64,000 nt of DNA. It comes from Phytophthora quininea. Taxonomy: Eukaryota; Oomycota; Peronosporomycetes; Peronosporales; Peronosporaceae. Made by a program: the position numbers and the translations under genes. The stretch is from contig JAAVTG010000523.1 in assembly GCA_011947345.1 (NCBI GenBank), positions 1 through 64,000 on the forward strand, given 5' to 3'. Positions 29,882 through 39,322 of this stretch are shown here, piece by piece (the first letter of the stretch is position 1; each line of letters opens with the position of its first letter). Under the pieces are notes generated by a model. It was not told where the DNA came from. It ran no database searches and saw only the letters and a list, made by a program, of their open reading frames with translations.

Positions 29882-31543
29882 ATGTGCAAGATGGAGTGGT
29901 TCCGAACTAACAACAAGATACCGTGTGATTCTTCCTACGTGGAAGAAATATTCACGCCGAAGACACGGAAGGACTTGGAGGCTGAAGAGGAGCAAGGAAG
30001 TTTAACCGTGGACGTCTTCAGCAAGCCATACCTCGGTCTACTGGCGCAGTACCTGGCGGTAGGTCTTTTGTTCGGAGTATTGCCGTCCACGGTCTATCCA
30101 TTCATTCAAGTGTACCTCAACGCCAGTGGAGCTCAAGTGGTCACTGCTGCGACGCTCATCACGCTTCCCTACAGTTTGAAAGTGTTCTTTGGGGCTCTCT
30201 CAGACTGCTTTCCGATTCTCGGCTACCGTCGTCGGTCTTACATGCTTATCGACTGGACGATCTGTGTTGTCATGCTCTTTACAATGGCGTTCATGGAGAT
30301 TGGCGAGCCATATTTCCTGAATCCGGCAGACCGACTAATTTCTCCAGAGGACTACACGCCGGAAATCGAAGCGAGACTGAACCGTGACGCACCCTTGAAA
30401 GCTGGTCGCTACGTGTTTCTGATGATGTTTACAGCATGCGGAAATGTGCTGGCAAATGTGTGTGCAGACGGCTTGGTAGTGGGGTTGGCCCAACAAGAAC
30501 CACTGGAGACACGAGGACGCGCACAATCGGTGATGTTCGTGGCTCAATTAATTACTAAGACATTGGCTCAAGCTCTCACGGGTTTTGCTTTCAACGGAGC
30601 GGAGTATGGTGGAACATTCGAGTTCTCACTTACGTTTTCGCAACTCATGTTGATGATTGCAATCGGTGTCGCACCAATCATTCCCGTGACGTGGTTCTGC
30701 GTGGAAGAATCTCCCACACCTGCTGTGTCGTTTTCAAAGTACGTGGACCAGTTCTGGCAAGCCATGAAGACCCGCGCAGTCTATCAGTTCGTCTTTTACT
30801 CCTTCTTCAGCGGCATTTCTGCCCATTTCTCGTTCACTGCGATGACTCCAGTGCAGCTCTACATGGTGGGGGTCACTGCCGTCAACAACGCTCTCAGCGA
30901 CATCATCGGCAGCATGTTGTGCATTGCCGCGTTCATTATCATCGGCAAATACGGACTCGGGTGGAATTGGCGAGTGATCACGGTCAGTATTGGCGTGCTG
31001 GTGCTAGTTCTCGACAGTGTGTTCGCGTTCATCACAATCTGGGGTGTGTTTCGAAGTCAGTGGTTCTGGCTCGGCCTCCCCATTGTGATCATCGTCCCAT
31101 TCTACATTCATCACCTCATCTGCAGCTTTGTGGCTGTGGAATTGATCGACGAAGGTCGAGAGGGAGCGATGTTCGGCCTGCTGATCAGTGTCAACACTAT
31201 TGCGATGCCGTTCGCAACAACGTTGACCCGAATCGTCGATAGTTATTGGGACTTCAGCAACGAGCGGATCCAGATCGACGACTACTCTGTGCGACTGGAT
31301 ATCACGCAAGCCATACTGCTGATGTACGGCATGACGATTGTGTCGTGGCTGTTCCTGTTCCTTCTACCGAGACAGAAGACGGAGGTGCAAGAGTTGAAGC
31401 GATCCGGCGGTTCGAGTTCCCTGTGTGGCGCTCTTACTGTTGCATATTTGAGCTTCGCGCTCGTGTGGTCCGTCGCGTGCAACGTCCTGGCGATTATCCC
31501 CAGTACGAGCTGCCTCGTGATCGCTGGCGGCAAAGGCTGCTAA
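29882..31543 (+). CDS. BT1/FBT folate-biopterin transporter family protein
   Basis: The intact 553-residue protein has two in-frame start codons (29882 and 29891); paralogues start at the second (MEWFRT). It shows the BT1 hallmarks VLPSTVYPFIQVYLNASGAQ, GYRRRSYMLI and VRLDITQAILLMYGM, about 11-12 membrane spans, and the tail CLVIAGGKGC. Its first half matches the damaged copy at 19396 and its second half the other cluster copies. A typical Gly before the TICV segment is Asp here (YMLIDWTICVV), an unusual charge within a membrane region. It converges on the BT1 at 31645 with a 101 bp gap. Confidence 0.93.
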   Translation: MCKMEWFRTNNKIPCDSSYVEEIFTPKTRKDLEAEEEQGSLTVDVFSKPYLGLLAQYLAVGLLFGVLPSTVYPFIQVYLNASGAQVVTAATLITLPYSLKVFFGALSDCFPILGYRRRSYMLIDWTICVVMLFTMAFMEIGEPYFLNPADRLISPEDYTPEIEARLNRDAPLKAGRYVFLMMFTACGNVLANVCADGLVVGLAQQEPLETRGRAQSVMFVAQLITKTLAQALTGFAFNGAEYGGTFEFSLTFSQLMLMIAIGVAPIIPVTWFCVEESPTPAVSFSKYVDQFWQAMKTRAVYQFVFYSFFSGISAHFSFTAMTPVQLYMVGVTAVNNALSDIIGSMLCIAAFIIIGKYGLGWNWRVITVSIGVLVLVLDSVFAFITIWGVFRSQWFWLGLPIVIIVPFYIHHLICSFVAVELIDEGREGAMFGLLISVNTIAMPFATTLTRIVDSYWDFSNERIQIDDYSVRLDITQAILLMYGMTIVSWLFLFLLPRQKTEVQELKRSGGSSSLCGALTVAYLSFALVWSVACNVLAIIPSTSCLVIAGGKGC

Positions 31544-31610
31544 ATTGTTGGCACGTACAATACAAGTAGGAAACGATAACCAAAAGCAATCCAAGATGAC
31601 AAATATTTTA

Positions 31611-31635
31611 CTACTACTGTACTTCACAGTAGTAG
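31611..31635. terminator. Perfect hairpin between convergent BT1 genes
   Basis: CTACTACTGT and ACAGTAGTAG form a perfect 10-bp stem around ACTTC, in the 101 bp between two facing stop codons. It could act on 3' ends of either transcript; this is inference from position only. Confidence 0.35.
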
Positions 31636-31644
31636 ACAGCTTCC

Positions 31645-33300
31645 TTAACAGCCATCACCTCCAGCGATAACAAGACAGCTTGTACTCGACGAAATGGCCA
31701 AAATATTGGTCGTGAACGACCAGACCAGTGCGATAGCCAGATACCCCACCGTCAACCCTCCACACAATGCACTCGAGCCTCCCGACTTCTTCAATTCCTG
31801 CGTCTCTCGCTTCTGTTTGGGCAAAAGGAATAGAAACAGCCACGACGCGGCCGTCATCAAGTACATAAGCACATATGCCACGGTAATGTCGCGTCGAACG
31901 CTGTAGTCGTCGGTCTGTACGCGTTCGTTGCTGAGATCCCACGAACTATCGACAATTCGGGTTAGTGTCGTTGCAAAGGGCGATGACAAGTTCGATATCG
32001 TTGTGAGCAGTCCAAATATCGCCCCTTCTTGCCCTTCGCCGACTAACTCGACCGTCACGAAAGTCCCGATAAGGTAAGTGATGTAGTTAGGAACATCCGC
32101 CACCACGGGCATACCGAGCCAAAACCACTGACTTCGAAACACATCCCAGACCGTGATGAACGTACACACAGCGTCCAAAATGACCACTAGCATCCCGGTG
32201 GCTACCGTCACCACACGCCAATTCCAAGCGAGACCGTATTGTCCGATAAGAGCAAAGATTCCCATGCACAGAAGGCTACCGATAAGCTCGCTGATGGTGT
32301 TGTTGATTGGCGTCACTTTCACTATGAAAAGTTGGATCGGAGTCCCTGCAGTGCATGAGAAGCTGTTGAATATGCCGCTGAAGAAAGCGTAGAATAGGAA
32401 CTGGTAGACGGCACGCTTCTGGATGAATTGCCACAGATCGTTCACGTATTTTGTAAAAGCCATCGGTGGCTTTGTTGACTCTTGGATAAATAGCCACGAC
32501 ATGGGGATCATCGGAGCCGTGACCACTGCAAGCACCAGCATGAGCTGCGGGAACGACAGCGAGAAATTGAACGAGCCACCATAATCCACGCCGTTGAACG
32601 CAAACCCCGTCAGGATTTTACCCAACGTCATCGCGAGAATTTGGAGGGTATATACTTTGGATTGCGTCCTTCCTCTTTCAGCCAGCGGTTCTCGTTGGGC
32701 CATTTCAACGACCAGTCCATCGGCACAGACACTCGCCAAGGTATACCCGAAAGCCGACATCATCATTAGAGCCATGTAGCGACCAGCGTTTGACGGTGCA
32801 TCACGGTTCAGTCTTGCCTCCACTTCTGGGGTGTAGTCTTTGGGGGAAAGTTGACGGTCCAACGGGTCTTCAAAGTAGGGTTGACCAGCTTTACACGAGG
32901 CCATGATCAACAGCGAGCCCACACAGATCGTCCATCCGATGACCATATATGGTCGACGGCGATACCCACAGATGGGGAAGCAGTCGGAAAGCGTGCCGAA
33001 GAACACTTTGAACGTCCACGGCAGCAGGATGAGCGTCATGGCGGTCATGACCTGTGCTCCACTGGCGTTGAGATACGTCTGCATGAACGGGTAGACCGTC
33101 GAAGGCAGCACGCCGAATACGAGACCCACTGCAGCGTATTGAAGAACGAGGCCCATGTGTTGTCTGCTGAAGATGTTGACGGTGCCTCCTTTTCGCAGAG
33201 CTCCAGCTTCCATGTCCTTGGCGGATTTCGGAGAACCTGTTTCCATCATGTAGCATGACGAAAGCCGCTCCGTCGTACTGAGACGATTGAGCCGAGTCAT
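31645..33300 (-). CDS. BT1/FBT folate-biopterin transporter family protein (divergent paralogue)
   Basis: The intact 551-residue frame runs from the ATG at 33298-33300. It is more divergent than the cluster copies (MTRLNRLSTTERLSS start), but has the same architecture: VLPSTVYPFMQTYLNASGAQ, LSDCFPICGYRRRPYMVIG, many hydrophobic spans, and the tail TSCLVIAGGDGC. It is therefore an older duplicate not recently homogenised. The ATG lies only ~160 bp from the stop of the FYVE-GAF gene on the same strand. Substrate is unknown beyond the family's folate/pterin transport. Confidence 0.93.
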   Translation of the reverse strand: MTRLNRLSTTERLSSCYMMETGSPKSAKDMEAGALRKGGTVNIFSRQHMGLVLQYAAVGLVFGVLPSTVYPFMQTYLNASGAQVMTAMTLILLPWTFKVFFGTLSDCFPICGYRRRPYMVIGWTICVGSLLIMASCKAGQPYFEDPLDRQLSPKDYTPEVEARLNRDAPSNAGRYMALMMMSAFGYTLASVCADGLVVEMAQREPLAERGRTQSKVYTLQILAMTLGKILTGFAFNGVDYGGSFNFSLSFPQLMLVLAVVTAPMIPMSWLFIQESTKPPMAFTKYVNDLWQFIQKRAVYQFLFYAFFSGIFNSFSCTAGTPIQLFIVKVTPINNTISELIGSLLCMGIFALIGQYGLAWNWRVVTVATGMLVVILDAVCTFITVWDVFRSQWFWLGMPVVADVPNYITYLIGTFVTVELVGEGQEGAIFGLLTTISNLSSPFATTLTRIVDSSWDLSNERVQTDDYSVRRDITVAYVLMYLMTAASWLFLFLLPKQKRETQELKKSGGSSALCGGLTVGYLAIALVWSFTTNILAISSSTSCLVIAGGDGC

Positions 33301-33461
33301 CTTGATGCAGAGGCTTGAAAAGTGACGACAAAATCACTACCAGCTCAATTAACAGCTGCGCCGGTAAACTTGGGATAGGCATTCCATCTGCTTTGCCATT
33401 GTGGTTGCAGTGGTTGTCCACTGGATCACGTGTTCTTATATCCCGGCAAATGCCACGACGG

Positions 33462-35742
33462 CTAGTACGCTGCAGCAGGAAGCCGCCGAGGTGCGACCAG
33501 CTGCCCTGCAATTTTGGCGAGCGTCTCCATCGTCGCATACTCTTTCGTGGAGATGCTGTCGTGTGGTTTGAAGTCCGACGTGCAAAGTGATGCCACGATG
33601 GCTCCGTCCGGCGCTCGAATGGGGAAACCGGCGTAGAATTTGACGCCGGCGTCCTTGATAATGGGCATCTGTGCAAAGCGCATGTCCCGCTGCGGGTTCT
33701 TGACCACTAGCGGCTTGTCTTCGTAGACGGTATGTGCGCACATATTCTCCGTTCTTGGAGCGACGTTCATCTCTGGAGGTCGAATGGGGAATGTGCCGAC
33801 CGCGTGGAAAGTTTCCTCGCCTACCATCGACACGTAGCCCACCGGACAGCCGAGCTGCTTGGCTGCAACTTGTGCTAGCAAATTCAAAGCCGCTCGGTCG
33901 TATGTATCGTCGAGCACTCCAGATTCTTCAATATATCGGAGACGTTTGTTTTCCTTGTCATGTTCCGGCATTGGCGGTAGAGGATGGTTTGGGTCTCGAG
34001 TCCGAGAGCTGTCGAATTCGAAAGCATAGTCCCGTTCCAGGTCAGCCACGTCGCAGTCTTCCGACCGAGTCGTCTTCTCAGCTACACGCAAGCTCTGCTT
34101 GAGATGGTGCTCGATATCCCAGCGCACCTTCTCCGCAAAGTCCTTCGGCGGGGTTTTAGTCTTGTGTCTCCGTCGTCGCTTTTGTCGTTCGGAAGACACG
34201 GAATTCGTCGGACTCAGAATCCGACCAAGCTGCTCGAGAGCTAGCGACCGCGTGCTGGGATCGTCGGAAGCCAAGTCATTGTGAAGTTGGTCGCTCATCG
34301 ATGCACTGGAAGGGTATGTTTCAACGCTAGCTGTCTCCGAGCCTTCCAGCGACTCCAACTCGCTGTCGGAGAACCAGTGATCATCGTCCACCACCACCGG
34401 ACCGAGCGCTGCGATGAGGTTCTCGTCTTCAAACTTACAAGCGTCAACTCGAACGACACACTCCACACAGATGCGGTTCTTACGAACTTCACCAACACGA
34501 GCTTCAACTTCGTACTGCTGAGAGCAGTCCCGACAGACCATGTGGCCGCAGAGTTGGCAGAAGAAGTCCCGGCGGATGAGCGAGAACTTCTTGAGGCAGA
34601 TCGAGCACGACTTCAGCTCTGGGTGTCCCAGAGTCGACGTGTGGAAGTAGATGAACGACTGGAAGCCAAACCGGCGACGGCGAATGACTCGCTCGAACTC
34701 TCCCAGTGAGCGTGTCAGCATATCGATCACGTGTTTGGCTTCCGGGTTGATGATCGCGCCACGACGACGTACGACTTGAGACTTCGTTGGCGCAGCTACA
34801 TGTACTCGTGCTCTCGGATTCGGTACGTAGGCCCCGAACGCTTCGGGTGGAGTCACTGCGGCATATCCATGCGCAATAATGCTCGTCCTCTGACTGCTAC
34901 TGCCGCCAGGAGCTGGCGTCGACTGGATATCAAACGCTACAGACAAGTGATCCAACTCGCGACGTAGCGCCGTACGCTCTTCTCGGGGATCAACTGGTCG
35001 TGGATATGCTTCGGTAGCGTCTTCATCACGTGCACCGCTCGATCCTTGCTTGGGTATTGATGCGTGAAGGACGAGAAGCACAACTTCTGCGGTTGTCGCT
35101 TCTTCTTGGACTGTAGTTTAAGGCGGAGGTTGGGCTGCAACGTCGCCGTATTGACACTGATCAGCAGCTTTTGTCCGTCGGTCTCTGGTTCCGTGCTGTC
35201 CAGATCCGCTAGCGTCCGACGCGAGCTCTCTGAGAACCGACAGCGCTGCTGAAATACCACGCGACCATCGCGGAACTTGTCGCCGCAGAGGGCGGCCATG
35301 GTGCTTTGGTAGTTGCTGGATTCGCTGCTGATGAGCACGTTGAGCACTTCGTTCAGATGGCACCTGAGCTGTGTCTTGGCCAACGACGCGTAGGCCAAAT
35401 CCATGTCGTCGGTGCCGTCGGCGCTCGGCATCAGTTCATAGAAGACGACGCCGTCCTTCCTGCCTTTGCGGTGCCACATGTGACTCCCCGGGCGTCCATG
35501 GCAACGGCAGCGTGAAGTTTCGGGACCGTCGCCAACAGATCGTCGGCCATCTCTTGATCGGTGAACAGCATCCGCTTGTCGCCGTCGTTGCCGCGTACTG
35601 CCAACCCGCCGCGACGTTGCTCTTGGGGCGGTCGGTACGACTTAAAACTCGACGTCTTGCGGTGGTACGTCGGTGCTCGAGCTCGCGACGTTGCTCGTCC
35701 GGAGCGAACGCTGTTCGACCGTCCCGATCGAGTCGAGCTCAT
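33462..35742 (-). CDS. FYVE-GAF domain protein, two frameshifts
   Basis: Coding signal runs from MSSTRSGRSNSVRSG (ATG at 35740-35742) to the stop at 33462. It has a START-like N-terminal region (RCHLNEVLNVLIS, VFQQRCRFSE, HVMKTLPKHIHDQLIP), a FYVE zinc finger (CSICLKK, CQLCGHMVCRDC, RICVEC), a Ser/Asp-rich linker and a C-terminal GAF domain (LLAQVAAKQLGCPVGYVSMV, CAHTVY, FYAGFPIRAPDGAIVASLC). The frame changes near 35480 and again near 34998, each by one base, the second in a C run. It is a tandem paralogue of the gene at 36449-38692. The architecture suggests lipid-membrane recruitment coupled to small-ligand sensing; no ligand is known. Confidence 0.8.
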
Positions 35743-36448
35743 GGTGCTGGCGGATCAAGCTAAATCGAAGAGTGATCCATCAAAAGGAGGGACCTCATCG
35801 GTAGCGGAGACCGTGGCGTCAGCGAACTGGTCCGTGCTTGCAGACGGTCGTCCTGGTGAGCTGCATGGAGCACCTTGAGGCCTTTCTACGGCGACAAGCT
35901 TCACCAAAGTGCCAGCTGGTCCGCCGATTGCTTGGCGTCGTGGTTGCCATGAGCAGCAGACGCGAAGAAAGTTATCCGTGGCCGTGGATACACGCAAGTG
36001 AAACACGGATACCCTACCGTGCGCGGAAAACAGAAAAGGTTTTAACAAGGACGGCAAGGAAATTGATGTCCGTGGTGTACTCGGCGTCGTCGAGGTGGTG
36101 GTCACAAGGACACTGCACTCTCATAATCGTGGACGGTGTTTGCTCTTGACGCTGAAAGAGATCAAGTCATCGAGACGGTCGCAGTCGCAGAGTCTTGTCT
36201 GGAAAAGCTCGGCAGACTAATTGGCAACGCTGCGTCAGACTCGATCAGTCAAACCTTCAAGTCTCGAGACCAGACGACACACGCATCGTGGGGGCAATTC
36301 AAGGCCTCCGAGCTTGTACAACTTGAACCAGACACCGACCAGGGCCCGCGGATGTGATCGCTTCAACGAAACCTTTCCTCCAGCTACTGCTGTTGCCTTG
36401 GAAGACAGAAGTCTTCTCGCTGTATTTGATGGACTTTAATGCGTTCCT
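35743..36448. other. Intergenic region between FYVE-GAF paralogues
   Basis: Only short, compositionally non-coding frames are seen. It would hold the promoter of the 33462-35742 gene and the 3' end of the 36449-38692 gene. Confidence 0.5.
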
Positions 36449-38692
36449 CTACTTCCACGGGATCATGGTGACCTTGGAGTTCTGCAGCTTCAGTTGCTTC
36501 TTGCGACTGGGATTGTCGTGACTGTGCACTCTTTGCTGGACTCGACTGATGGCGTCCGACTGCATCCTCGGCTGCTGCGGGATGCTGAGCACGCGGTTCG
36601 ACGGCGCGATCATCTGCGCCGCCACGGTCGCTAGCGTCTGCATCGTGGCGTAGTCTGCGTCCGAAATGTTGGTGTGCGGGACTCGGTCCGAAGCGCACAA
36701 CGTCGCCACGATGGAGCCGTCGGGCGCTCGGATGGGGAAGCCGGCGTAGAACCTCACGCCGTGGTCGCGCACCACCAGCATCCGAGCGAAGCGCAGGTCG
36801 CTCTGCGCATTCTTGATGACCAGCGGCTTGTCGACGTACACGGTGTGGGCGCACATGCTCTCTACGCGCGGAGCTTGCAAGCCAAAGTTGCGCGGTGGGA
36901 ACGTCCCAACCGAGTGGAAGACGGACTCGTCCACTAGCGAGATGAAGCCGATGGGGCAGTCGAGTCGCTTCGCAGCCACTTGGGCGATCAAATCGAGCGC
37001 CGAGTGGTCGTACTCAGGCTCTAGGATGCCCGAGGCCCGGATATGCTGCAGACGAAGCGCTTCCTGCGCTGCGGTCGGGATCGGAGGCAGCGGGTGGCCT
37101 TCGTACTTGGTCTTGCCGGCGTCGAAAGCGTATCGGTAGTTCCGCGTCAGACTGGCCGTCTCCAAGCTGTGGAGCGAGTACTTCTCCCGCGCATCGACCA
37201 GCGAGCGGTTGAGATACCTCTCCAGCTGCCGTTGGACGCGGATTTTGGTCATCTCAAGAGCGCTGCCGCCACTTCGAGGGACGATCGACGTTGGGTTTGA
37301 AGGCAGGCTAAACTTCACGCGAGGGCGAGGCGCGGGCGGTGCTCTGGCGCGATGTCGCTGCTTGGCCCTCGCCATCATCTCGCCGAGCTGGGCGAGCTCC
37401 TCGAACCTGTCGATGCGGCCTCCGGAGTGGAATTCGGCCACGAGGCCAGCACAGCCGTCGTCTTCGTCTTCGTCCTCGCTGTCGACCTCGTCGTCGTCGA
37501 AGATCTGCGACCAGCCCGAGCTGCGTCGCACGGGCACGACGTTCGGCCCCAGCGCGGCGGCGACGTCCTCGCTGGCGAAAGTGCACGCGTCGACGCTGTT
37601 GACGCAGTGGCGACAGACGCGGTTCTTCCGGATTTCGCCTGCGCGAGGCTCTACCTCGTAGAATTGGGAGCAATCCCCACACACAACGTGGCCGCACACT
37701 TGGCAGTAAAACTCGCGTCGGAACAAAGTAAACCGCTTCAGACAACTCACACACACGCAGCGAGTGGGCTGCTCGGTCGCCTCCTTACTGATGGACGGCG
37801 GGAAATAAATGAAAGACTGGAGACCCAGTCGACGGCGCTTGATGATCCGTTCGAAGCCGTTCAACTGGCTGACGAGAAGCTGCAGCACATGCTTCACCTC
37901 TGAATTAACACGAGGCATCGCCGTGCGATTGAACCGCCGCTGGTCAAACCCGTCCGATACATGAGTCGCCGCGTAGGCATGAACGAAGATCCGCGTGGTT
38001 TCAGGCTGGCCTGTGTCTTCGTCCTCTGACATGGATTCAATGTCGAAAGCCACGCCAAGGTGGTCGACATCGCAGCACAGCGACGAGCAGCAGTCCCGAG
38101 GAACGATCTGGTCGTGGATTCGCCTGGGCAGCGTCTTCACGACGTGAACTGCTCGGTCCGCGCCGGGGTAATGATGTGTGAGCGATTGGAAGCAGAACCG
38201 CTGCACACTACGAGGGTCCGGTTGGCACACACTCTTGGGGACGAGACTGAGCAAACTCGGCCGCAGCGACGCCATCTTGACATCCAGAAGGACGTCGCTT
38301 CCGATGCTGAAGTTTCCTTCATGTTCGTTCGCGTTGGGAGTGAGATGGCACTGTTCATGGTAAAGCACTTCGCCACCATCAAACCGCTTGCCGTACAGCG
38401 TCTCCATCGTTCCTTCATAGTCTCTGGAATTTGGACTAGTGAGGACGCTCAAGACCTCGTTCAGATGGCAGTGCACTTGTGTCGACGCTGCGATCGCGTA
38501 CTGCACTTCCGTCCCGTCTTGATCAGCAGTCGGAGCCACCCCCACCAACTCAAACGTGCTGACTTTGGCCGTGTCACTTGACGTTCGTCTCCAGAGTCGG
38601 TCGTTCGTCGGCGGATCGCTCCGCAGCGCCGCGTGCAGCTTCGGAAGCGACTGGAGCACGTCGTCGTGGATTTCCTGTCTGGAAAACACCAT
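36449..38692 (-). CDS. START-like-FYVE-GAF domain protein
   Basis: A long intact frame; the first in-frame ATG is at 38690-38692, giving 747 residues. The frame is open a further 43 codons upstream without an ATG, and the paralogue has a longer N-terminus, so the true start may lie upstream behind a frame error. A START-like region (CHLNEVLSVLTSP, HVVKTLPRRIHDQIVP) is followed by a FYVE finger at ~310-370 (CVSCLKRF, CQVCGHVVCGDC, CRHC). An acidic stretch (DDDEVDSEDEDEDDG) precedes the GAF domain at ~580-710 (LDLIAQVAAKRLDCPIGFIS, CAHTVYVDKPLVIKN, FYAGFPIRAPDGSIVATLC). This mix is characteristic of oomycetes. It is likely an endosome- or phosphoinositide-associated regulator. Confidence 0.88.
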   Translation of the reverse strand: MVFSRQEIHDDVLQSLPKLHAALRSDPPTNDRLWRRTSSDTAKVSTFELVGVAPTADQDGTEVQYAIAASTQVHCHLNEVLSVLTSPNSRDYEGTMETLYGKRFDGGEVLYHEQCHLTPNANEHEGNFSIGSDVLLDVKMASLRPSLLSLVPKSVCQPDPRSVQRFCFQSLTHHYPGADRAVHVVKTLPRRIHDQIVPRDCCSSLCCDVDHLGVAFDIESMSEDEDTGQPETTRIFVHAYAATHVSDGFDQRRFNRTAMPRVNSEVKHVLQLLVSQLNGFERIIKRRRLGLQSFIYFPPSISKEATEQPTRCVCVSCLKRFTLFRREFYCQVCGHVVCGDCSQFYEVEPRAGEIRKNRVCRHCVNSVDACTFASEDVAAALGPNVVPVRRSSGWSQIFDDDEVDSEDEDEDDGCAGLVAEFHSGGRIDRFEELAQLGEMMARAKQRHRARAPPAPRPRVKFSLPSNPTSIVPRSGGSALEMTKIRVQRQLERYLNRSLVDAREKYSLHSLETASLTRNYRYAFDAGKTKYEGHPLPPIPTAAQEALRLQHIRASGILEPEYDHSALDLIAQVAAKRLDCPIGFISLVDESVFHSVGTFPPRNFGLQAPRVESMCAHTVYVDKPLVIKNAQSDLRFARMLVVRDHGVRFYAGFPIRAPDGSIVATLCASDRVPHTNISDADYATMQTLATVAAQMIAPSNRVLSIPQQPRMQSDAISRVQQRVHSHDNPSRKKQLKLQNSKVTMIPWK

Positions 38693-39322
38693 TCGTTCGC
38701 GACCGTAGATCTTGGTCACGAGTCCCGATTCATTTTCCTTCCACTGGAGCTTGGCCGTCGACGATGAGAGCGCCGACCACCCCGAACGGCTTCCATTCCG
38801 TGAATGACGCTCGCAATTCACACTCGTAAAAGCGGCGACGTCGACTATGCGATTCCAAGGAGATTTGTCGATCGACTAGCGGAGACCAGCAGCTTCCAGC
38901 TAGAGTTACTTGGACTGCAGTACCTTGATGGAGTTCCTGCTTCCAAGTGTCGACGTCGTTCCGCCGTACTCGAGGAATTGAGACGAATGCAGCTTTATCG
39001 GAGACCAGCACGCGGCCAGCATTGCACATTACAGTGGGAGTAGACCCGAGCCATCGGATGGGGAGGGAGAGGAGTGCCTCTCCGATTCCGGCTGGTCTCA
39101 ACGCGATGGGATTCCGTGGCCGCGCTGTGTGCACGCAGTTGCAAACATCGTGCTTCTGGGCCTGGGTGAGTCATGTACATTGTACGGATCAAGTGATGTC
39201 ACCAACTCAAAGCTCGTCGAAGGATCCCTCGACCAGTCGATGGGAAAGCAGTTGCCGTGATTGTGCGCGCTAAACCTGGTGGGGCCGCAAACGCGAAACC
39301 AACCGTCCTTATTCCTCAGGCG
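38693..39322. other. Divergent intergenic region (FYVE-GAF / TTL)
   Basis: A minus-strand frame (38730-39134, 134 codons) overlaps the upstream extension of the FYVE-GAF gene and is unconvincing. A bidirectional promoter between the FYVE-GAF and TTL-like genes is the simplest reading. Confidence 0.4.

Noticed and set aside
38730..39134. 134-codon minus-strand ORF upstream of the FYVE-GAF gene
   Set aside because: Overlaps the probable N-terminal extension of that gene in another frame and has no recognisable features.
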